A DNA stretch of 64,000 nt. Source: Cystobacter fuscus DSM 2262 (GTDB lineage Bacteria; Myxococcota; Myxococcia; Myxococcales; Myxococcaceae). Position 1 is the first letter of the stretch. Each line of letters opens with the position of its first letter. The notes under the pieces are model-generated. The model did no database searches, was not told the DNA's origin, and saw only the letters and a list, made by a program, of their open reading frames with translations. Below, one piece after another: positions 1 to 8,863 of this stretch. The stretch covers positions 94,942 through 158,941 of the forward strand of contig NZ_ANAH02000024.1 of NCBI RefSeq assembly GCF_000335475.2. The letters are read 5' to 3'. The position numbers and the translations under genes were made by a program.

Positions 1-750
1 CGGATACTCGAAGTCGCCGATGAAGAGCGTCTCCAGCGTGGGGCACGTCGTCCCCGCCAGCGCCCCGATGGCATCGCTGTAGTCGTTCTCCTCGTAATCC
101 GCCATGCCGAAGGTGAGCTCACGCAGGAAGCGGGCCGAGGGCAGCGCCATCAGGTGCTTCACCGCCTCGGCGGAATCGAACTCCGAGTCGAAGTCCCCCC
201 GGGCCAGGCGGGCGCTCTGGATGAAGCCGAAGCGCCACCCCACTTCCACCTCGTTGTCCTCCTTGTCCGCCAACGCCCCCAGCAGGTACTTCTTGTACTT
301 GCGCACCAGCGCCGACGCCTGACGCTTGAGCTTCGTGGCCTCCTCGCCCGACGCCTGATGCGCCGCGCACTGCAGGGCGATCAACTCGCCGCGAGGGTCT
401 CCCTGGCTCTGCAGCCAGTCGCCGTAGACGAGGTAGCCCTCCACGTTGTCCGGAGCCTTCTCGATGGCCGCCTCGAGTTCCGGATTGCGTTTGGCCAGGT
501 TCGCCGAGTCGCCGCCCTCCTCGTCCTCCGCGGGCGCTTCCTGGCCCTCGGCCAGCTCGTAGCCCTTCTTCGTCTTCTCGGCGACGAGCTTGTCGTGCTC
601 GCGCCTGGCCTCGATGGCGTTGGAGAAGCTCTGCGTCTTCTCCTGGCCCTTGGTGCCGATCTTCCCCCAGCGCGTGGTGAAGCTGTTACCCGAGAGGGTG
701 ATCTCCCAGAACTTGCTGGAGCTGCCCTCCTTGAACTCGTAAAGCGGCAT
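1..750 (-). CDS. WGR domain protein with TIGR02996 repeat-companion domain (3' end outside window)
   Basis: The frame is open for 250 codons from an ATG at 750 and runs off the left edge, so the C-terminus is missing. A GGGGAA ribosome-site-like stretch lies just before the ATG. Residues 1-75 form a WGR-type domain with the diagnostic W-G-K-I-G at 28-32. Residues about 89-130 match the TIGR02996 repeat-companion domain (…YGDWL-QSQGDPRGELIALQ), which in myxobacteria often precedes leucine-rich-like repeats; the following part (…LRELTFG…) is consistent with such repeats. WGR domains are known from PARPs and DNA-end or nucleic-acid-associated proteins. The gene begins only 24 bases after the vWA-like gene of the upstream operon, so it may be the last member of that transcription unit. 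A role in recognising nucleic acid for the AAA+ system is inference. Confidence 0.8.
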   Translation of the reverse strand, partial: MPLYEFKEGSSSKFWEITLSGNSFTTRWGKIGTKGQEKTQSFSNAIEARREHDKLVAEKTKKGYELAEGQEAPAEDEEGGDSANLAKRNPELEAAIEKAPDNVEGYLVYGDWLQSQGDPRGELIALQCAAHQASGEEATKLKRQASALVRKYKKYLLGALADKEDNEVEVGWRFGFIQSARLARGDFDSEFDSAEAVKHLMALPSARFLRELTFGMADYEENDYSDAIGALAGTTCPTLETLFIGDFEYP

Positions 751-774
751 GTGGTTCCCCTTGGCCCGGCGACG

Positions 775-2196
775 CTAGAGGAGCCCCCGCGCAAGCTCAA
801 GCGTCACCCCACGCCATGTGGCCCAGAGCTCCTCCCCGGGAGGCTCGGGAGACGAGGCGGGCGAAAGCCGAGGCACCGGCTGGGAGACGTCGAGCAGCGA
901 CAGGCCCACCTGGGACGGAGCGGGAGGTACCTCCCGGCCCCCCAGGAGGAGCACGTCCGTGCGGGCCCGCTTCGCGTCCACCACGGCCTGGGTGAGGACC
1001 GACTCCATGCGGTCCGCCACCGTGACCTCGGCGTGACCTCGCGCGAGCCACTCGCGCAGCAGCAGCTCGCACAGGCCCCGCTCCGCCTCCAGCCCCTCGC
1101 CCACCACCACCACCCGGAAGCGCAGCTCCTCCTCCCCCAGCCACACCGAGAGCCGCCGCACCAGGCTCAGCACCAGCCCCAGCACCAGCACGCCCCGCTG
1201 CCAGCGCAGCCCCGCGTCCTTGACGCGTGCCTCCGTCAGCCCCGGCAGCAGCGCGAACGTCACCCGCCTCCGCCGCCGCACGACGAGGCTCTCGTCCCGC
1301 GTGTAGTAGAGCAGCTCGCCCTCCACGTAGCGCATGTCGAACAAGTCCAGCCCCGCGTCGTCCTCCATGTAGACGAGCTCCGAGGTGACCAGGTTCTCCA
1401 GGCTCCCCACGTTGGACACCGAGGAGAAGCCTCCCTGGGGAAACGCCGCGTCGTCCTCCAGGTGAGAGGGCGTCTGACCCGAGGCGGGCTTCCGGGGCCG
1501 CGCTCGCGTGGGCAGGGCCTCGGCGAGCGCCTCCGCCGCCTCCACCGCCTGCTCCAGCGCCAGCCGCCGCGCCCGGCCCTGGAGCCGCTCCAGGTTCTCC
1601 AGGGTGAAGACCTCCGCGTCGCCCAACAGCGCCCGCGCCCGCCGGGCCGCCCCGCCCAGGGCCTCGTAGGCCTCGGCCAGCCGCTCCACCTCCGCGCCCC
1701 GCTCGCGCAGCGCCGCGTGGCCCGTCTGGAGCAGTTCGGCGGGAGGATGTTCGAGCACCCGCCGCGCCAGCCCGGGATTCACCGCCGCGCCCCCCGTGAA
1801 CCCGAGCCGCGTGAGCACCCGGGCCACCAGGAAGGCCACACCGCGGGGCCGCAGCTCCGCCGGCATGCGGGCCAGCGCGTTCACCACCGCCTCCAGGTGC
1901 GGCTCGGCGGCCAGCCGCGCGAGCAGGTGGTCCTCATAGGCGCGCACCGCGGCCCGCAGGGAGGGCTCGGTGTCCGGCACCGGCCGCGAGGACTCGAGCG
2001 GCGCGCCCAGGGCCAGCCTCCCGAGGTCCACCACCACCCCCAGGGGAGGCAGCGCCGGAAGCTCGGCGTGGGTCGCAAACAGCCAGGGCACGGCTTGCGC
2101 CACGGCCTCGGGGGACGTGCCCTCCAGCCGCGCGAGGCACAGCCCCGCGCACAGCCACCGCTCCGCCTCCTCGGGTCCACGTGGCTCCGTCGTCAT
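775..2196 (-). CDS. vWA-like component of an FtsH/MoxR ternary system
   Basis: 473 aa. The start at 2196 is chosen because its ATG overlaps the MoxR stop (ATGA), giving translational coupling. Residues 1-230 are Ala/Leu-rich and helical. From about 255 the sequence (GGFSSVSNVGSLENLV, then DLFDMRYVEGELLYY at 284-298) resembles the segment leading into the vWA domain of MoxR-associated proteins. The following strand/helix region (about 305-420) has the alternating hydrophobic pattern of a vWA fold. A normal vWA has a DxSxS metal site at the end of the first strand; here that position reads FALLPGLTEA, so the MIDAS appears lost. Such proteins normally serve as substrate or partner adaptors of MoxR ATPases. 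The assignment rests on context and pattern, and the fold itself is inferred. Confidence 0.6.
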   Translation of the reverse strand: MTTEPRGPEEAERWLCAGLCLARLEGTSPEAVAQAVPWLFATHAELPALPPLGVVVDLGRLALGAPLESSRPVPDTEPSLRAAVRAYEDHLLARLAAEPHLEAVVNALARMPAELRPRGVAFLVARVLTRLGFTGGAAVNPGLARRVLEHPPAELLQTGHAALRERGAEVERLAEAYEALGGAARRARALLGDAEVFTLENLERLQGRARRLALEQAVEAAEALAEALPTRARPRKPASGQTPSHLEDDAAFPQGGFSSVSNVGSLENLVTSELVYMEDDAGLDLFDMRYVEGELLYYTRDESLVVRRRRRVTFALLPGLTEARVKDAGLRWQRGVLVLGLVLSLVRRLSVWLGEEELRFRVVVVGEGLEAERGLCELLLREWLARGHAEVTVADRMESVLTQAVVDAKRARTDVLLLGGREVPPAPSQVGLSLLDVSQPVPRLSPASSPEPPGEELWATWRGVTLELARGLL

Positions 2197-3248
2197 GTCA
2201 GCCCGAGCAGCCGCGGCACCTTCTCCTCCAGCAGGTCGATCTCCTCGCGCGTCTCTCCCAGGAAGGAGAGCAGCACCAGATCCTCCCGCTCGACGGCGCC
2301 CCCATGGAAGATCCACGCCCGCGTGCGCAACAGCCGGTAGAGCTTCACCAGCTTGCGATCACTGATGAAGACACCGTCCTCGCGGGTGAGCGTCTGCACC
2401 ACGCGGCGGAACTCACGCAGCAGCTCGTCCCGGAAGAACAGCTCCCGGTCGCGCAGCTCGCGCCCCTCCGGCCCCGGCTCGCGCCGGCTCATCACCAGCG
2501 TCAGGTAGCGGTGCGCCTTGAGGAAGTCCTCCAGCGTGGCGTGGCCCTCCGCCCAGGGCTTCTGGTTCAGCTCGCGCTGCGTCTGCGACTCCAGGCCCGA
2601 GTCGAGGAGCTCGAGGAAGTAGCGGTCCTGCACCGAGCGGCACGCCGCCTTCAGGCAGAAGCGATCCTTGAGCGCCCCCAGCTCCGCGTGCTCGGGCAGC
2701 TCGTTGGTGGCCGCGAAGAGCACCTTGAGCCGCACCGGCTGGGGCGCGCCATCCTGGTAGAACTTGCGCTCGTTGATGACCGTGAGCAGCGCGTTGAGGA
2801 TGGCCGAGCTGGCCTTGAACACCTCGTCCAGGAAGACGAGCCGCGCCGTGGGCAGCTTGCCCCGCTCGCGCCGCATGTAGCGGCCCTGCCGCAGGAGGTT
2901 GATGTCGATGGGGCCCAGCACCTCCGAGGGCTCGGTGAAGCGCGTGAGCAGGTACTCGAAGTAGTCCTCGTCCCCGATGCGCAGCGCGTCCTTGAACTTG
3001 AGCACCAGCTCGGACTTGGCCGTGCCCGGTGGACCCACCAGCAGCAGGGGCTCCTGCGCCACCGCCGCCACCGTCATCAGATCCACCAGCGTCTGCTTGC
3101 CCACGAAGTGCCGCCCCAGCGAGAGCCGGAAGCGGTTGATGCGCTCGCGCAACGCCTGCGACTCGCGCGAGAGCGCCTCGTGGGACAACTCGGCGATGGG
3201 GTCGACGGCGCTCCGGCCGTCCGCGGGCTCCCGGGTGGGAACGCTCAT
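2193..3248 (-). CDS. MoxR-family AAA+ ATPase
   Basis: 351 aa. The ATG at 3248 overlaps the stop of the upstream 1080-aa gene (ATGA) and gives a normal MoxR length. Walker A is GPPGTAKS at 72-79, with the A-K-S variant typical of MoxR proteins, and Walker B is VFLDE at 138-142. The core also has the FTEPSEVLGPIDI stretch characteristic of MoxR/RavA and a sensor-1-like FAATNELP. The C-terminus (about 270-351) is helical. MoxR ATPases usually remodel proteins together with a vWA partner, and one is encoded directly downstream. The enzyme is expected to be cytosolic and hexameric. Operon position places it in the FtsH-MoxR-vWA system. Confidence 0.93.
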   Translation of the reverse strand: MSVPTREPADGRSAVDPIAELSHEALSRESQALRERINRFRLSLGRHFVGKQTLVDLMTVAAVAQEPLLLVGPPGTAKSELVLKFKDALRIGDEDYFEYLLTRFTEPSEVLGPIDINLLRQGRYMRRERGKLPTARLVFLDEVFKASSAILNALLTVINERKFYQDGAPQPVRLKVLFAATNELPEHAELGALKDRFCLKAACRSVQDRYFLELLDSGLESQTQRELNQKPWAEGHATLEDFLKAHRYLTLVMSRREPGPEGRELRDRELFFRDELLREFRRVVQTLTREDGVFISDRKLVKLYRLLRTRAWIFHGGAVEREDLVLLSFLGETREEIDLLEEKVPRLLGLT

Positions 3249-6200
3249 GGATGCTCCTCCAGCTCCCGGTGGATGCGGCGCCGCACCAGGAATTCGTCCT
3301 CGTCCAGCCAACGCCGGGTGCGCTCACCCGACCCCTGCCCCACCCCCACGTGCCCCAGCACCAGCACGTCCGCGAACTCCACCACGGACAGGCAGAAGTG
3401 GCTGTTGGTGTTGTAGCTGTCCGTCACCCCGGGGAGCTGCTCGGACAGCCGCTCCAGCGCCGGCAGGGCCACGTCCACCGGGGCCTGGGACAGCGCCCCC
3501 GCGAGCCCCCGCGCCAGGGTGAGCCGCTCGGGCAGGGGCCCCTCGAAGTGGGCCAGGGTGGTGAAGGCGCGATCGAACACGGCGCTGGCCTCCGGCAGGT
3601 GTCCGAGCAGCGCGAGCCCCGCGGCGATGCCGAGCTGGGTGGACAGGGGCACCTTCTCCGGACGGGCGAGCAGTTGCTGGCCCGGCTCGAGCAGCCCGGT
3701 GGCCTCGCGGATCAGCCCCAGGCGGCGCAGGTCGCGCAGGGACGCGCCGAGGATGCCATGGCCCCAGGCCGCCGCCCCGGGAGGGAGCCCCACCAGCAGG
3801 GCACGCAGCCGTGCCACCAGAGCCTTGACGTGATCCTCCCGGCCGAAGTGTCCCGCCACCGTGAGGGCATCCCCCAGCAGCAGGGCGTGGGCCTCGTCGG
3901 GCAGGCCTTCCATGGAGGGCACGAGCCGGGTCAACAGCGGCAGGGCGCGGGCCGGAGGCAGCCGCGGAAGGGTGTCGAGCAGACCTTCCAACAGCCGCTG
4001 GCGCTCGGGAGCCGGCGTGAGCAGGGAGAGCGCCCGGGCGGCGAGCTGTTCCACCGCCGTGGCGAGCCGCTCCACGTCCTTCTCCTCGCGCAGGACGGCG
4101 AACTCCTCGCCTCGCGGATCCCGCTCGCCCCGTCCGAAGGAGCGCGCCGGATCCAACCGCTCGCTCGGCTCGAGAATCGTGGAGGCCTGCCGGAGCCGGT
4201 CCACCTTGTACCGGTGGAAGCTGCCCAGGGCATGGAGCTCGGTGGCCAGCTCGTGGGGAAGCGGTGTCTCGGAGGGCAGGCCCTCGAGCGCCTGCGCCAC
4301 CCGCGCCGCATAGGCCCGGCCGAGGTAGCCATGCACGGGGTCCTTCCCCTCCAGGCCGGAGGTGGCGCTCGCCATCAGTTCCCGCGCCCGGTCCGCGTGC
4401 CCGAGCCGCGCGAGCCCCCAGGCGAAGACGAAGCGCACATAGGACCAGGTGAGGGCGACGGGGGCCTCGAGGGCGGAGCGGTGGCGGGGCGTGCGCTCGA
4501 AGCGATCCAGCAGCGCGTCGAGCTGGGCGCGCAGCCGGAAGGCATGGGCCGCGTCCACGTTCGCGCGCAGGAAGGTGGGCACGTCCCGCGCCCGCGAGAG
4601 GCCCCGGTGCAACAGGGCGAGGACGCGGTCTCCCGCCTGAGCCAGTCCGAGCGCATCGCCCCCGGAGAGCCGCGCCAGCGCGGCGCGGGTGAGCCAGAGC
4701 GAGCGCACGTCGAGCGCTCCATCGTGCCGATCCAGCCAGCGCTGCACCGCGGGAACGTCGAGCGGCTCGCCGGAGCCATGAAACACCCGCAGCACGTGAC
4801 TCGCGAGGGCGCGGACATCCGCGTCGGAGGGCGCGGCGAGGGCCAGCCGCTCGGTGGGCGAGGCCCCTTGCGACGTGGCCTCCGACCAGCGAGCCGCGAG
4901 GGACGCCGCCTCGGAGCCCGAGGTCTCCCACAGGGCTCGGCTCCAGCACAGGCTCGCGTCGCGCTCGCGTCCGAGCAGGCCGTTGAGCTCCGCCATGCGC
5001 ACCCACGAGGGCAGGCGCTCGGGCGCGTCCGCCGGGGACTCCAGCGCGAGGAAGTCCATCTCCCGCGTGGTGAGTTCCCGCTCGACCTCGCTCGTCCGCG
5101 CGGGCGTGAGGGGCACCAGACGCATGGGTGGGGGCCGTGGCGCCTCCACCCGGGGAATCCGTGGCGCGGCGATGGGCTCGGAGGCGGGCGCGGCGACGGG
5201 ACGGCGGCGGGAGGAGCGACGCTCGGGCTCCTCCTCCTTCTCCGACGGCGAGGACTCTTCACGCGGCCCGGTGTCCGTGGCCTCGAAGGCCGCGAAGTCG
5301 AATGTGGCGCCACGCACCCAGGGCTCCAGCGCCACGGCGCCGGTATCGAGGACGTACTCCACCCACTCGTCGAGCGGCTGGAAGGCGCGCTCCGGGAGGC
5401 GCTCGGCGCGGAAGGCCCCCTGCCCCGTGGGGTGCAGCCAGGTGACGGTGTCCGCGTCGGGCGTGAGCAGGGCGCGCAGCCGGTCCCCGCGCAGGGGCGG
5501 CTCCAGCAGCGCGTCGCAGGGAAGGTAGAGGGTGGGGAGCTGGGGCAAGGGAGCGTAGGCCGTCCCGGACAGTCCGAGCTCCGGGGGCTTCTCCCGTCCC
5601 GGCCGGGCGCGGAGGACGACGTGGGGTGCCTCGGGAGGGCCCGAGACGGCGAAGCGCAGCTGCGCGAGCAGCGCCTCCGGCAGCGAGTGCACGAGGGACT
5701 CGACCTGGGCCACGGCGTTCTCGCGCAGCACCCAGAGGCTGGCGGGCTCCACGCGCGCGGCCTGGTGGAGCCGCAGGGGCACGGAGAGACGTCCGGGCAC
5801 GGGGCGAGGCACCCAGTCCTCCACGGGCTGGGGCAGCGCGAGGTCCACGAGCTGGTACAGGTCCAGCCAGGGCCCGTCCGGCGCGGACATCCAGCTCCCC
5901 TCCCCCGGCAGCAGCAGCAGCGTCCCCGGAGGAGCCCGGAGCGCGCGGGCCAGCGGATGGGTATGGCCCAGCTCCATCCACACCCCATTCAGACCGGCGG
6001 TGACGGGCACGAAGGCGCGCAGTCCCGCGATGCGATCGATGGCGCGCGTGAGGGTGAAGTACGGCGGAGCAACGGCCCGCAGGAGCGCCCGGCGCTCGGA
6101 GCCACTTCCGGCGAGGCACAGCTCCTGTCTGTCACACCCGAGCCGCAGCATCTCTCCGGCCAGGGGCAGCAGCTCGCGCTCGTGCGCGGCCAGGAAGAGC

Positions 6201-6487
6201 ACCGGACCGGTGGGCACGTCCAGCCCGGGCATCCGCCGGACCGGGAGCAGCTCCGCCCAGCAGCTCACGGCCGCGCCCTCTCCGAGGGCTTGCTCGTCGA
6301 GGCGGATGCCGAGTTCCCCGAGCGCCTTCACCTGCGAGCGGGCCAGGGGCGCCTCGGGCGTGACGAGGAGTCCTCCCGTCCCGGTGCGGTGGACGCGCGC
6401 CCGAGCCACCTGGACCTCGGTGGGAACGAGGCCCGAGGTCAGCGCGAGCCGCAGGACTTCCTCGGTGGGGAAGACGAGCGTGGGCAT
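3245..6487 (-). CDS. Large 1080-aa component of the FtsH/MoxR ternary system, unknown function
   Basis: The gene starts at 6487, where its ATG shares a base with the preceding stop (TGATG), and ends in a 4-base overlap with the MoxR gene. Three parts are visible. Residues 1-400 are a mixed alpha/beta module without a motif I recognise. Residues about 405-465 are a charged and proline-rich low-complexity linker (Glu/Arg then Pro/Ala). Residues 470-1080 are almost entirely Ala/Leu/Arg helices in short repeats, like a TPR or HEAT-type solenoid. No signal peptide or membrane segment is evident. Large 'X' proteins of unknown function accompany FtsH, MoxR and vWA genes in the described ternary systems, and I take this to be one of them. 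A scaffold or sensor role is inference. Confidence 0.72.
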   Translation of the reverse strand: MPTLVFPTEEVLRLALTSGLVPTEVQVARARVHRTGTGGLLVTPEAPLARSQVKALGELGIRLDEQALGEGAAVSCWAELLPVRRMPGLDVPTGPVLFLAAHERELLPLAGEMLRLGCDRQELCLAGSGSERRALLRAVAPPYFTLTRAIDRIAGLRAFVPVTAGLNGVWMELGHTHPLARALRAPPGTLLLLPGEGSWMSAPDGPWLDLYQLVDLALPQPVEDWVPRPVPGRLSVPLRLHQAARVEPASLWVLRENAVAQVESLVHSLPEALLAQLRFAVSGPPEAPHVVLRARPGREKPPELGLSGTAYAPLPQLPTLYLPCDALLEPPLRGDRLRALLTPDADTVTWLHPTGQGAFRAERLPERAFQPLDEWVEYVLDTGAVALEPWVRGATFDFAAFEATDTGPREESSPSEKEEEPERRSSRRRPVAAPASEPIAAPRIPRVEAPRPPPMRLVPLTPARTSEVERELTTREMDFLALESPADAPERLPSWVRMAELNGLLGRERDASLCWSRALWETSGSEAASLAARWSEATSQGASPTERLALAAPSDADVRALASHVLRVFHGSGEPLDVPAVQRWLDRHDGALDVRSLWLTRAALARLSGGDALGLAQAGDRVLALLHRGLSRARDVPTFLRANVDAAHAFRLRAQLDALLDRFERTPRHRSALEAPVALTWSYVRFVFAWGLARLGHADRARELMASATSGLEGKDPVHGYLGRAYAARVAQALEGLPSETPLPHELATELHALGSFHRYKVDRLRQASTILEPSERLDPARSFGRGERDPRGEEFAVLREEKDVERLATAVEQLAARALSLLTPAPERQRLLEGLLDTLPRLPPARALPLLTRLVPSMEGLPDEAHALLLGDALTVAGHFGREDHVKALVARLRALLVGLPPGAAAWGHGILGASLRDLRRLGLIREATGLLEPGQQLLARPEKVPLSTQLGIAAGLALLGHLPEASAVFDRAFTTLAHFEGPLPERLTLARGLAGALSQAPVDVALPALERLSEQLPGVTDSYNTNSHFCLSVVEFADVLVLGHVGVGQGSGERTRRWLDEDEFLVRRRIHRELEEHP

Positions 6488-6753
6488 CAGGCCTTCCGCG
6501 CGACGCGTCCGGAGACGTCCTCGGAGGCCGGGGCCTGCTCGCCGCTCGTACTCGCGGGCGTCTCGCGCTCGACGACGATGCGCCCCACCTCGGAGGCCTT
6601 CAGCGCGCCGCCCGCGATGAGCTTGTCCACCAGGCGGCGATGCTCCTCCTCGTGCTCCATGGGCAGGGCATCGGCATCGCTCTCGTACTTGACGAGGATG
6701 TCCTTCTTGCCCGTGGTGGGATCGATCTGGAGACGCAGGGTGAGGCTAGCCAC
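6487..6753 (-). CDS. Small 88-aa component of the FtsH/MoxR ternary system
   Basis: It starts with GTG at 6753, inside the end of the FtsH-like gene (8-base overlap), and its stop shares a base with the next ATG. The N-terminal half alternates hydrophobic residues as a short beta sheet (SLTLRLQIDPTTGKKDILVKY), followed by a helix (EEEHRRLVDKLIAGG) and a disordered Ser/Glu/Ala tail. I recognise no enzyme motif. Tight coupling on both sides shows it belongs to the complex made by its neighbours. A small ubiquitin-like or adaptor fold is possible but not demonstrated. Confidence 0.7.
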   Translation of the reverse strand: MASLTLRLQIDPTTGKKDILVKYESDADALPMEHEEEHRRLVDKLIAGGALKASEVGRIVVERETPASTSGEQAPASEDVSGRVARKA

Positions 6754-8863
6754 GAGGGGGCTCCTTGGGCGCCGCGGAGGGCATCAGGTGGGCGAAGGCC
6801 TCGCGGTCGAGCACCTTGCGCTCGAGCAACAGATCGCGCAGCGCGAGGAGGCGGTCGCGCTCGCGTTGAAGGATGTCCCGGGCCCGCTTCCGCTGGGAAT
6901 CGAGCAGGTGCCGCACCTGGGCGTCGAGCTGCTCGAGCGTGGCATTGGAGAGCGGGAGCGAGGGCTCTCGCGGATCGTGAGGGGCGAAGCGCTGCACCGC
7001 GAGCGCGTCGCCCTCGCCCATGCCGAACTCCTGCACGAGCGCGCGGGCGATCTCCGTGGCCTGCTCCAGGTCCTGCGCGCTGCCGATGGAGATGTCCTCC
7101 AGGAGGAGCGCCTCGGCCTCGCGGCCACCGAAGAGCACGCAGAGGTTGTCGAGCAACTGGCCCCGGGTGACGACGTAGCGGTGGGCCCGGTCCGCGTACT
7201 GCACGAAGCCGAGCGAGCCGGCGAGGTCACCCCGGATGGAGATGCGATCGATGGACGGAGCGTGGGGACAGTGCAGCGCGCAGAGGGCATGGCCAGCCTC
7301 GTGGGTGGCCACCACCTTCTCCTCGGCGGCGGTGAGCTCGGGCCGATCGAGGTACTCGGTGAGGGCGCGCTCCACGTCGAGCGGCTCGATGGGCCCCAGG
7401 TGGCCCTCGCGCAGCCGTCGCCGCGCCAGCGCCCGGCACAGCGCCTGGAGGTGATCGCCGGAGTAGCGCGAGCCGGTGCCCTCCACCAGATCCCCCGTGC
7501 GCTTGACGGCGTACTCCATGGCCCGCTCGGACAGGCCCAGGCCGAGCTTGCGGTCATAGATGGAGAGGATGGCACGCCGGTCCGTGCTGTTGGGATAGGG
7601 AATGCACAACTGGAACTCGAAGCGGCCGGGGCGCAGGAGCGCGGGATCCAGCGACTCGACGAAGTTGGTGGTGCCCACCACGAAGACGAGCTCCTCCTTG
7701 CGAAAGCCGTCCATCTCCGTGAGGAGCTGGTTCACCATGGAGTGCTCCACCCCCGAGCCCGTGTACGTGCCGCGCGCCGAGGCGAACGAGTCCAGCTCGT
7801 CGAAGATGATGATGCTGGGGGCGGCCTGGCGGGCGCGCACGAAGATCTGCCGGAGGTTCTCCTCGCTCTCGCCCACCCAGCGGCTCTTGAGCTCGGGGCC
7901 GCTCACCACGGTGACGGCCGCGCCGAGCGCCGAGGCCATCGCCTTGGCGAAGAGCGTCTTGCCCGTGCCGGGAGGGCCCCAGAAGATCATCCCGCGCGGC
8001 AGCAGCGACTCCACCTGCTTGACCTGCTCGGCGTCCCCGAGCGCCTCCTTGTGGGACAGCACGTCCAGCAGCTCGCGCTGGAGCCGCTCCTTCACCTTGG
8101 CGTAGCCACCAATGGCTCCGTACAGGTCCAGGTCCGGCACGCTGAGCGAACCGGACAGGGTGGCGGTGCGCAGCTGCGTGTACGCGGGACGAGGATCGGC
8201 GGGGTAGTCCTCTCCGGTGATGGCCCCGAGCAGGCGCCGCAGGCGGACGGCATTCACGCCGGACACGTGCTTGTAGAGCGCGTAGGGCTGAAGTCCCCGG
8301 CCGAACTTCCGGCTCTCGCGCTGGGTGACGAGGTAGCGCAGCCGCTCGCGGCTCACGCCCAGGATGCTCTCGCGGTGGGGGAAGAGGTTCTCGATGACAC
8401 GCGGCAATGGGAAGGAGGGATCCTTGAAGCCCACCCACACCATCTCCGGGTTCTCGTAGAGCAGGGGGATGACCTCGCGCGCCTCGGTGGTGAGCCCTCC
8501 GCTGCTGGTGGTGAGCAGATCCAGGTGGGGCAACACCACGATGCGCTCGCGCACGGCGCCGCGCACCGCATCGCGCAACTGGGCGATGAGCGTGGACATG
8601 AGGCTCGGCGCCGGCATGCCCGGAGGAGGCTCCTGGGCGGCGCGGCCATCCAGGTAGAGGAACTGCTTGCCCTCGCGCTTGAGCCGATCGCGCAGGCACT
8701 TGTAGAAGAAGGGTGTCAGCTCCTTGTCGGCCTCGACCATGACGGGAAGGCCCCGCTGCAACGCCTCGCACACGCGGCCCAGCTCCGCGGGGTAGGCCGC
8801 CTCCACCGCCGCGAAGGGGGACAGCTCGACGGGCAACTCCTGCTCGGGGATGAGGGCGCTCAC
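6746..8863 (-). CDS. Soluble FtsH-like AAA+ ATPase / M41 zinc metalloprotease
   Basis: 705 aa with a GTG start at 8863 that overlaps the upstream stop (GTGA). Walker A is GPPGTGKT at 296-303, Walker B IIIFDELD at 351-358, and an RPGRFE arginine-finger region lies at 411-416. The protease domain has the zinc motif HEAGH at 521-525 and the expected downstream Asp (SAQDLE, D598), so both activities look intact. Canonical FtsH starts with two membrane helices and a periplasmic loop. Here the first 240 residues are instead soluble and look like a second, degenerate AAA-type domain, with P-loop glycines and lysine missing around 40-50 and a Walker B-like RIVVLPHLDLL near 107-117. It probably unfolds and degrades a specific target rather than doing general membrane quality control. 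The adjacent small membrane protein may supply an anchor. Confidence 0.9.
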   Translation of the reverse strand: MSALIPEQELPVELSPFAAVEAAYPAELGRVCEALQRGLPVMVEADKELTPFFYKCLRDRLKREGKQFLYLDGRAAQEPPPGMPAPSLMSTLIAQLRDAVRGAVRERIVVLPHLDLLTTSSGGLTTEAREVIPLLYENPEMVWVGFKDPSFPLPRVIENLFPHRESILGVSRERLRYLVTQRESRKFGRGLQPYALYKHVSGVNAVRLRRLLGAITGEDYPADPRPAYTQLRTATLSGSLSVPDLDLYGAIGGYAKVKERLQRELLDVLSHKEALGDAEQVKQVESLLPRGMIFWGPPGTGKTLFAKAMASALGAAVTVVSGPELKSRWVGESEENLRQIFVRARQAAPSIIIFDELDSFASARGTYTGSGVEHSMVNQLLTEMDGFRKEELVFVVGTTNFVESLDPALLRPGRFEFQLCIPYPNSTDRRAILSIYDRKLGLGLSERAMEYAVKRTGDLVEGTGSRYSGDHLQALCRALARRRLREGHLGPIEPLDVERALTEYLDRPELTAAEEKVVATHEAGHALCALHCPHAPSIDRISIRGDLAGSLGFVQYADRAHRYVVTRGQLLDNLCVLFGGREAEALLLEDISIGSAQDLEQATEIARALVQEFGMGEGDALAVQRFAPHDPREPSLPLSNATLEQLDAQVRHLLDSQRKRARDILQRERDRLLALRDLLLERKVLDREAFAHLMPSAAPKEPPRG

